From Hydractinia symbiolongicarpus (Eukaryota; Cnidaria; Hydrozoa; Anthoathecata; Hydractiniidae): 64,000 nt of DNA. Below, piece by piece: positions 54,790-62,424 of the stretch (its first letter is position 1; each line of letters starts with the position of its first letter). The stretch covers positions 30,134,001 to 30,198,000 of the forward strand of contig NC_079884.1 of assembly GCF_029227915.1 (NCBI RefSeq). The letters are read 5' to 3'. The notes under the pieces were generated by a model. The model worked only from the letters and a program-made list of their open reading frames with translations. It had not been told where the DNA came from and did no database searches. Position numbers and translations under genes: made by a program.

Positions 54790-57700
54790 CGGCAAACGAA
54801 AACCCGCGATTTCCCGTAAATCCCGGGCTTGGCCCGTATAGTCGAATGTATACAAAGAAAGTACCCTGTGAGTAAACTCATTTCCAGAACGATTTTTTAA
54901 ATTATTTTTTCACCACTAAAACGCATAAGACTTGTAGTTTTCAAAAATGTTTTCATTTTTGATGAGACGCTTAATGAAAGGGGTTTAATCGCCAGCAAAC
55001 AAAAACTCGCGATTTCCCGTAAATCCTGGGCTTGGCCCGTATAGACGAATGTATACAAAGAAAGTACTCAGGGAGTAACTCTTTTCCCGAACAACTTTTT
55101 AAATTATTTTTTCACCACTAAAACGCATGAGATTTGTAGGTTTCAAAAATGTTTTCATTTTTGATGAGACGCTTAATGAAAGGGGTTTAATCGCCGGCAA
55201 TCAAAAACCCGCGATTTCCCGTAAATCCCGGGCTTGGCCCGTATAGTCGAATGTATACAAAGAAAGTACCCAGGCAGTAACTCATTTCCCGAACAATTTT
55301 TTAAATTATTTTTTCACCACTAAAACGCATGAGACTTGTAGGTTTCACAAATGTTTTCATTTTTGATGAGACGCTTAATGTAAGAGGTTTCATCGCCGGC
55401 AAACGAAAACCCGCGATTTCCCGTAAATCCCGGACTCGGCCCGTATAGTCAAATGTATACAAAGAAAGTACCCAGGGAGTAAACTCATTTCCCGAACGAT
55501 TTTTTAAATTATTTTTTCACCACTGAAACGCATGAGACTTGTAGTTTTAAGAAATGTTTTCATTTTTGATGAGACGCTGAAAAAAGGACGTTTAATCGCC
55601 GGTAAACGAAAACCCGCGATTTCCCGTAAATCCCGGACTAAGCCCTTATAGTCAAAAGCATACAAAGAAAGTACCCAGGGACTAAACTCATTTGCCGAAC
55701 GATTTTTTAAATTATTTTTTCACCACTAAAACGCATGAGAATTGTAGGTTTCAAAAATGTTTTCATTTTTGAAGAGACGCTTAATGAAAGGGGTTTAATC
55801 GCCTGCAAACAAAAACCCGCGATTTCCCGTAAATCCCGGGCTTGGCCCGTATAGTCGAATGTATACAAAGAAAGTACCCAGGGAGTAACTCATTTCCCGA
55901 ACAATTTTTTAAATTATTTTTTCACCACTAAAACGCATGAGATTTGTAGGTTTCAAAAATGTTTTCATTTTTGATGAGACGCCTAATGAAAGGGGTTTAA
56001 TCGCCGGCAATCAAAAACCCGCGATTTCCCGTAAATCCCGGGCTTGGCCCGTCTAGTCGAATGTATACAAAGAAAGTACCCAGGGAGTAACTCATTTCCC
56101 GAACAAGTTTTTAAATTATTTTTTTACCACTAAAACGCATAAGACTTGTAGTTTGCAAAAATGTTTTCATTTTTGATGAGACGCTGAATAAAAGAATTTT
56201 AATTGCCGGCAAACGAAAACCCGCGATTTCCCGTAAATCCCGGGCTTGGCCCGTATAGTCAAAAGCATACAAAGAAAGTACCCAGGGAGTAAACACATTT
56301 TCCGAACGATTTTTTAAATTATTTCTTCACCACTAAAACGCATGAGACTTGTAGTTTTTAAAAGTGTTTTCATTTTTGATGAGACGCTGAATAAAAGAAG
56401 TTTAATCGCCGGCAAACGAAAACCCGCGATTTCCCGTAAATCCCGGGCTTGGCCCGTATAGTTGAATGTATCTAAAGAAAGTACCCAGGGAGTAAACTCA
56501 TTTCCCGAACGATTTTTTAAATTATTTTTTCACCACTAAAACGCATGAGAATTGTAGTTTTCAAAAATGTTTTCATTTTTGATAGGACGCTTTAAGAAAG
56601 GAGTTTAATCGCCGGCAAACGAAAACCCGCGATTTCCCGTAAATCCCGGGCTTGGCCCGTATAGTCGAATGTATACAAAGAAAGTACCCTGTAAGTAAAC
56701 TCATTTCCAGAACGATTTTTTAAATTATTTTTTCACCACTAAAACGCATAAGACTTGTAGTTTTCAAAAATGTTTTCATTTTTGATGAGACGCTTAATGA
56801 AAGGGGTTTAATCGCCGGCAAACAAAAACCCGCGATTTCCCGTAAATTCTGGGCTTGGCCCGTATAGACGAATGTATACAAAGAAAGTACTCAGGGAGTA
56901 ACTCTTTTCCCGAACAACTTTTTAAATTATTTTTTCACCACTAAAACGCATGAGACTTGTAGGTTTCAAAAATGTTTTCATTTTTGATGAGACGCTTAAT
57001 GAAAGGGGTTTAATCGCCGGCAATCAAAAACCCGCGATTTCCCGTAAATCCCGGGCTTGGCCCGTATAGTCGAATGTATACAAAGAAAGTACCCAGGGAG
57101 TAACTCATTTCCTGAACAATTTTTTAAATTATTTTTTCACCACTAAAACGCATGAGACTTGTAGGTTTCACAAATGTTTTCATTTTTGATGAGACGCTTA
57201 ATGTAAGAGGTTTCATCGCCGGCAAACGAAAACCCGCGATTTCCCGTAAATCCTGGACTCGGCCCGTATAGTCAAATGTATACAAAGAAAGTACCCAGGG
57301 AGTAAACTCATTTCCCGAACGATTTTTTAAATTATTTTTTCACCACTGAAACGCATGAGACTTGTAATTTTAAGAAATGTTTTCATTTTTGATGAGACGC
57401 TGAAAAAAGGACGTTTAATCGCCGGTAAACGAAAACCCGCGATTTCCCGTAAATCCCGGACTAAGCCCTTATAGTCAAAAGCATACAAAGAAAGTACCCA
57501 GGGACTAAACTCATTTGCCGAACGATTTTTTAAATTATTTTTTCACCACTAAAACGCATGAGAATTGTAGGTTTCAAAAATGTTTTCATTTTTGAAGAGA
57601 CGCTTAATGAAAGGGGTTTAATCGCCTGCAAACAAAAACCCGCGATTTCCCGTAAATCCCGGGCTTGGCCCGTATAGTCGAATGTATACAAAGAAAGTAC

Positions 57701-58360
57701 CCAGGGAGTAACTCATTTCCCGAACAATTTTTTAAATTATTTTTTCACCACTAAAACGCATGAGACTTGTAGGTTTCAAAAATGTTTTCATTTTTGATGA
57801 GACGCCTAATGAAAGGGGTTTAATCGCCGGCAATCAAAAACCCGCGATTTCCCGTAAATCCCGGGCTTGGCCCGTCTAGTCGAATGTATACAAAGAAAGT
57901 ACCCAGGGAGTAACTCATTTCCCGAACAAGTTTTTAAATTATTTTTTTACCACTAAAACTCATAAGACTTGTAGTTTGCAAAAATGTTTTCATTTTTGAT
58001 GAGACGCTGAATAAAAGAATTTTAATTGCCGGCAAACGAAAACCCGCGATTTCCCGTAAATCCCGGGCTTGGCCCGTATAGTCAAAAGCATACAAAGAAA
58101 GTACCCAGGGAGTAAACACATTTTCCGAACGATTTTTTAAATTATTTCTTCACCACTAAAACGCATGAGACTTGTAGTTTTTAAAAGTGTTTTCATTTTT
58201 GATGAGACGCTGAATAAAAGAAGTTTAATCGCCGGCAAACGAAAACCCGCGATTTCCCGTAAATCCCGGGCTTGGCCCGTATAGTTGAATGTATCTAAAG
58301 AAAGTACCCAGGGAGTAAACTCATTTCCCGAACGATTTTTTAAATTATTTTTTCACCACT
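54790..58360 (+). repeat. Tandem duplication of a 9-monomer block (1823 bp)
   Basis: Two consecutive copies share rare markers at an 1823-bp offset: gtatagacgaatg (about 55042 and 56866), ttcacaaatg (55344 and 57167), ggactaagcccttatag (about 55635 and 57458) and gaacaagttttt (about 56101 and 57925). Small differences include caggcagtaactc in the first copy against cagggagtaactc in the second. Both copies lack the gtttcaccgcc monomer that separates the same neighbours at about 53.6-53.9 kb, so that loss preceded the duplication. Confidence 0.8.
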
Positions 58361-59378
58361 AAAACGCATGAGACTTGTAGTTTTCAAAAATGTTTTCATT
58401 TTTGATGAGACGCTTAATGAAAGGGGTTTAATCGCCGGCAATCAAAAACCCGCGATTTCCCGTAAATCCCGGGCTTGGCCCGTATAGTCTAATGTATACA
58501 AAGAAAGTACCCAGGGAGTAACTCATTTCCCGAACAATTTTTTAAATTATTTTTTCACCACTAAAACGCATGAGACTTGTAGGTTTCAAAAATGTTTTCA
58601 TTTTTGATGAGACGCTTAATGAAAGGGGTTTAATCGCCGGCAAACAAAAACCCGCGATTTCCCGTAAATCCCGGGCTTGGCCCGTATAGTCGAATGTATA
58701 CAAAGAAAGTACCCAGGGAGTAACTCATTTCCCGAACAATTTTTTAAATTACTTTTTCACCACTAAAACGCATGAGACTTGTAGGTTTCAAAAATGTTTT
58801 CATTTTTGATGAGACGCTTAATGAAAGAGGTTTCATCGCCGGCAAACGAAAACCCGCGATTTCCCGTAAATCCCGGGCTTGGCCCGTATAGTCGAATGTA
58901 TACAAAGAAAGTACCCCGTGAGTAAACTCATTTCCAGAACGATTTTTTAAATTATTTTTTCACCACTAAAACGCATAAGACTTGTAGTTTTCAAAAATGT
59001 TTTCATTTTTGATGAGACGCTTAATGAAAGGGGTTTAATCGCCGGCAAACAAAAACCCGCGATTTCCCGTAAATCCCGGGCTTGGCCCGTATAGTCGAAT
59101 GTATACAAAGAAAGTACTCAGGGAGTAACTCTTTTCCCGAACAACTTTTTAAATTATTTTTTCACCACTAAAACGCATGAGACTTGTAGGTTTCAAAAAT
59201 GTTTTCATTTTTGATGAGACGCTTAATGAAAGGGGTTTAATCGCCGGCAATCAAAAACCCGCGATTTCCCGTAAATCCCGGGCTTGGCCCGTATAGTCGA
59301 ATGTATACAAAGAAAGTACCCAGGGAGTAACTCATTTCCCGAACAATTTTTTAAATTATTTTTTCACCACTAAAACGC

Positions 59379-62234
59379 ATGAGACTTGTAGGTTTCAAAA
59401 ATGTTTTCATTTTTGATGAGACGCTTAATGTAAACAATCTCTTGTGTGATAAAGTTGATATTTTCTTAGTATCAGAAACAAAACTTGATGGAAGCTTTCT
59501 GAACTCACAATTTCATATGGATGGTTTTTATCCACCATTCAGAAACGATAGAAACCAATATGGTGGAGGTGTTATGTTTTATGTTAGAAATAACATTGTT
59601 TGCAGAGAAATCGATAAATCGTCCTTACCAGAAGATATAGAAGCAATATTTTTGGAAATTAATTTACGTAAACAAAAATGGATTGTTGCTGGCATTTATA
59701 AACCACCATCCTTGAATACTAAATATTTTACAAGATGCATTCGTGAGTTTCTTTCGAAAATTAATTCTGATAATATTATTTTAATGGGTGATTTCAATGC
59801 TGTTGAACATGACGATGATATGTTACTTTTTAATTCAGAGTTGCGTTTAAAAAACCTCATTAAAAAACCAACGTGTCACAAATCATTACAAAATCCATCA
59901 TGTGTCGATCACATATGGGTGTCTGATTCTAAACGATTCCACCACACCAGCATTTTGGAAAACGACCTTTCTGATTATCACGATATAGTTGTAACTTTCT
60001 TAAATGTGGAAATACCAAAGAAAGATCCTAAAATTATAAATTATCGTTGTTACAGACTTTTTAATGACGAACATTTTAAACATGACCTTGAGTCACTTAT
60101 TGCATCAAACAATGACTTAAATTACAACCACTTTGACGAACAATTCCGTCAGTTGGTCAGCAAACACGCCCCTATAAAATACAAAGTTGTTAGAAATAAT
60201 AACTCTCCATTTATAACAAAAGCAGTACGAAAGGAGATAATGATTCGATCGAGATTTAAAAATATCTACAATAAGCACCCTTCTATTAAAAACTGGGAAA
60301 ATTTTAAAAGGCAAAGAAACAAATGTGTCACTGTTTGTAGAGACGCGAAAAGAATTTATTACACATCACTAAATATAAAAAACATTTTTGATAACAAAAA
60401 GTTCTGGAAAACTGTAAAGCCGATATTTTCCAACAAATGTGTAAAAGATACAGTCCAAGTAATAGTTGAAAATGATCAAATAATTCGTGAAAAAGAACAT
60501 ATAGCAAATATAATAAATGATCATTTTGTTAATGTCACGAATTCTTTGAATATTGATGGAATTCCGCACGAAAACTATAACGATAATAAAAACGATATTG
60601 AAAACGTCATCAAGAATTACGAACAGCATCCAAGTATAATATGGATAAAGAAACATGTTACCACTACCAACAAAATGAGCTTCAAATCAATTGAAATTGA
60701 CATCATGAAAAAGTATATTGGTAACCTAAAAGAAAACAAATCTGGTCCCAAAGGAGCAATTCCACCATGTTTCCTCAAATATTACATCGATGTATACGGA
60801 GAACATATCAACAAGCTGTTTGAGAAATCTATTGTCAATGAAGTTTTCCCTGGAGCAATGAAATTGGCTGATAATTGTCCACTATTTAAAAACGGAGATC
60901 GTTCATCAAAATTGAATTATCGTCCTGTTAGTAAACTGAGCAGTGCGTCAAAAATTTTTGAACGTATTATGTTTGATCAGATTTATGAATTTATTGATAG
61001 TAAATTATCACCTCTTTTGTCAAGTTTTCGAAAGGGTTTTAGCAGCCAGCATGTTTTGCTTCACATGATAGAATCGTGGCGAAAAGATCTTGATAAAGGG
61101 AATGCTGTAGGGGCGCTATTGATGGATTTGAGTAAAGCATTTGATTGTGTGGATCATAATCTGTTAATAGCGAAACTACATGCATATGGTTTCTCAAAAA
61201 GTGCTTTAGGTCTTTTAAGGAGTTATCTCACCAATCGGTTCCAAAGAGTCGGAATTGATGGCTATTTCAGCTTGTGGAAAGAAATTATTAGTGGTGTCCC
61301 ACAAGGTTCGATTCTGCGTCCACTTTTATTCAATATTTATATAAATGATTTAATGTTTATTTTTAATGATAGAGCTGATGTTAAAATTTGTAATTACGCA
61401 GATAACAATACACTTTATACATATGGAAAACAATTTGAGGAGATAAAGTTATGTTTAGAAAGTGCTTTTTCAACTGTTAGCACATGGTTTTCCAATAATG
61501 GGCTTCAGTTAAATTCTGAGAAGTGCAAACTGCTCATTCTGGGAAAATCAAAAAACGAAAACTTTGTTACTTTAAATTTGAAAAATAATATATTACAAGA
61601 GTCTCCATACGTAAATTTGTTGGGTATAATTCTGGACAATCAGCTTTCTTTCCGGCAACATGTTCTTCCATTATGTAAGAAGGCAAATGCCAAGATCAAT
61701 GCCCTGAAACGTATATCACCATATATGTCTAATTATAAGCGAAATGTTATTGCTAATTCATTTATTTTTAGCATATTTAATTACTGCCCTCTTATATGGG
61801 GATTTTCAAGTAGAGATCTACTACATAAAGTTAATAGCATTCATAGTAGAGCAAATAGACTTTTATGCGACAGAATTGAAAATGAATGCAGAATCAGTAT
61901 TCATGAAAAGTTCTGCCGAAAATTGTTAAAGGAGGTTTTTAAAACAAAAATGAAACAGAATCCATCCTACATGAATGATGTTTTTGTATTCAAAAACACA
62001 GCATATAGTTTCCGTGCATCAAGTTCTCTTGAAAGGTGCAGAACTCGCACCACAAAGCATGGTCTATTAAGCGCATCTTATATTGATTCTAAATTATGGG
62101 AGAAGCTTCCAAACTCTGTCCGAAATGCCCCTTCGTTGTCTTTATTCCATCACGGGCTAAACACCATTCCGTTTATTCAGTGCAGTTGTCGTCTCTGTGC
62201 CACATATATTTGTAACGTAGGATATACGAATTAG
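59379..62234 (+). CDS. LINE ORF2 remnant: endonuclease-reverse transcriptase, satellite-initiated frame, probably inactive
   Basis: This is an uninterrupted 951-codon frame. Codons 1 to about 18 are satellite sequence read in frame into the truncated element, so the ATG at 59379 is accidental and not the native start. Residues ~19-207 are the C-terminal part of an AP-type (exonuclease-endonuclease-phosphatase) endonuclease: SETK with Glu33, GGGVMFYV (62-69), GDFN (137-140) and SDYH (198-201). The N-terminal strand with its conserved Asn is missing. Residues ~480-740 are the reverse transcriptase: NYRPVS from 513, MDLSKAFD from 582 (Asp583, Asp589), GVPQGSIL from 639, and the active-site box at 673-676, which reads YADN instead of YADD. 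Gly is also replaced by Arg647 after GVPQGSIL. A CR1/Jockey-like C-terminal region follows (LLGIILD at 747-753, then LWEKLPNSVRNA). No RNase H domain is seen. In an intact element the protein nicks target DNA and copies its own RNA. Loss of the second catalytic Asp and of the endonuclease N-terminus makes activity unlikely. The absence of stops suggests a fairly young insertion. Confidence 0.9.
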   Translation: MRLVGFKNVFIFDETLNVNNLLCDKVDIFLVSETKLDGSFLNSQFHMDGFYPPFRNDRNQYGGGVMFYVRNNIVCREIDKSSLPEDIEAIFLEINLRKQKWIVAGIYKPPSLNTKYFTRCIREFLSKINSDNIILMGDFNAVEHDDDMLLFNSELRLKNLIKKPTCHKSLQNPSCVDHIWVSDSKRFHHTSILENDLSDYHDIVVTFLNVEIPKKDPKIINYRCYRLFNDEHFKHDLESLIASNNDLNYNHFDEQFRQLVSKHAPIKYKVVRNNNSPFITKAVRKEIMIRSRFKNIYNKHPSIKNWENFKRQRNKCVTVCRDAKRIYYTSLNIKNIFDNKKFWKTVKPIFSNKCVKDTVQVIVENDQIIREKEHIANIINDHFVNVTNSLNIDGIPHENYNDNKNDIENVIKNYEQHPSIIWIKKHVTTTNKMSFKSIEIDIMKKYIGNLKENKSGPKGAIPPCFLKYYIDVYGEHINKLFEKSIVNEVFPGAMKLADNCPLFKNGDRSSKLNYRPVSKLSSASKIFERIMFDQIYEFIDSKLSPLLSSFRKGFSSQHVLLHMIESWRKDLDKGNAVGALLMDLSKAFDCVDHNLLIAKLHAYGFSKSALGLLRSYLTNRFQRVGIDGYFSLWKEIISGVPQGSILRPLLFNIYINDLMFIFNDRADVKICNYADNNTLYTYGKQFEEIKLCLESAFSTVSTWFSNNGLQLNSEKCKLLILGKSKNENFVTLNLKNNILQESPYVNLLGIILDNQLSFRQHVLPLCKKANAKINALKRISPYMSNYKRNVIANSFIFSIFNYCPLIWGFSSRDLLHKVNSIHSRANRLLCDRIENECRISIHEKFCRKLLKEVFKTKMKQNPSYMNDVFVFKNTAYSFRASSSLERCRTRTTKHGLLSASYIDSKLWEKLPNSVRNAPSLSLFHHGLNTIPFIQCSCRLCATYICNVGYTN

Positions 62235-62387
62235 CTTCTTCTTATTATAATATAAATCTCCTATTTTTTTAAAAACTTTATTTTAGGACAGTCGATTTTA
62301 ATTAGCCCAAGGCTAACAAATTTTTTTTTTTTTTTTTAATGTATCTAGCATGTTTTATTGTATATTGTATATCGACTTTAAAGAAAG
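62235..62387 (+). other. LINE 3' UTR with T17 tract
   Basis: This is 153 bp of AT-rich non-coding sequence between the ORF2 stop codon (62232-62234) and the terminal microsatellite. It contains a short hairpin (listed separately) and an uninterrupted run of 17 T at 62321-62337. LINE reverse transcriptases usually recognise structure in this part of their RNA. Confidence 0.8.
62302..62316 (+). other. Stem-loop in the LINE 3' UTR
   Basis: TTAGCC (62302-62307), loop CAA (62308-62310) and GGCTAA (62311-62316) form a perfect 6-bp stem about 70 bases upstream of the terminal repeat. CR1/L2-type LINEs are known to carry a conserved 3'-end hairpin bound by their reverse transcriptase. By position this is a candidate for that element; the function is inferred. 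Confidence 0.6.
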
Positions 62388-62389
62388 AA

Positions 62390-62424
<35 letters not shown>
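62388..62424 (+). repeat. (AATA)n microsatellite tail of the LINE
   Basis: About nine copies of AATA form the 3' terminus of the element and abut the resumed satellite. CR1/L2-like elements often end in short tandem repeats rather than poly(A). AATAAA polyadenylation-type hexamers occur inside the tract. The final taa could belong either to the tail or to the target monomer (gtaagagg). Confidence 0.9.

Larger units (their letters stand above)
1604..59433 (+). repeat. 202/203-bp satellite array, main forward-orientation block
   Basis: About 285 monomers stand head to tail without spacer. The 'plus' orientation is defined here as the one reading gagacgcttaatg, then ttaatcgccggc, then cccgtaaatccc, then gtatacaaagaaagtaccc, then ccactaaaacgcatgag. 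Unit length is 202 bp in copies with gggagtaactc and 203 bp in copies with gtgagtaaactc. One half is GC-rich with CpGs, and the other holds T/A tracts. Variants differ at a few positions: taatgaaagggg, taatgaaagagg, taatgtaagagg, tgaataaagg, ataggacgctttaag, acatttaatgaaagtgg. They recur in ordered sets that define the higher-order blocks listed separately. The whole interval is non-genic: open frames of 60-115 codons on both strands are repeat-derived. Confidence 0.97.
59434..62424 (+). mobile_element. 5'-truncated non-LTR retrotransposon (LINE, CR1/Jockey-like group)
   Basis: The satellite monomer breaks after cgcttaatgtaa (59433) and resumes at gaggtttcatcgcc (62425). The 2991 bp between are unrelated to the repeat and contain an ORF2-type endonuclease-reverse transcriptase, a short 3' UTR and an (AATA)n tail. 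There are no terminal repeats. The 5' end lies inside the endonuclease domain, so the 5' UTR, ORF1 and start of ORF2 are missing, as is typical of abortive target-primed reverse transcription. The empty target can be read from other monomers (for example near 57191: cttaatgtaagaggtttc). A target-site duplication is not resolvable beyond the shared taa, because the tail also ends in taa. Assignment to a specific clade is not possible by eye. Confidence 0.95.

Noticed and set aside
661-59000. Dozens of 60-115-codon open frames on both strands (for example minus-strand 11232-11579 and plus-strand 24564-24761)
   Set aside because: All are the satellite monomer read in one frame, and they recur at monomer or higher-order spacing on both strands. 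The 202/203-bp unit is not a multiple of three, single-base indels shift the frame, and no domain or codon-level constraint is visible.
1604-59433. Short hairpin CGGGC-TTG-GCCCG in the GC-rich half of the monomer as a terminator or structural signal
   Set aside because: The stem is broken in common variants (ggactcggcccg, ggactcagcccg, cagtcttggcccg) without compensating changes, and no transcription unit is nearby.
60117-60656. Minus-strand open frames of 65 and 95 codons inside the LINE
   Set aside because: They lie antisense to the endonuclease-RT frame in AT-rich sequence and resemble no protein I recognise. They are shadows of ORF2.
61744-61929. Plus-strand 61-codon frame within the LINE
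   Set aside because: It overlaps the C-terminal part of ORF2 in another frame and has no independent support.
59434-62424. LTR retrotransposon or DNA transposon
   Set aside because: There are no terminal direct or inverted repeats and no protease, integrase, RNase H or transposase. The AP-endonuclease plus RT order and the microsatellite tail fit a non-LTR element.
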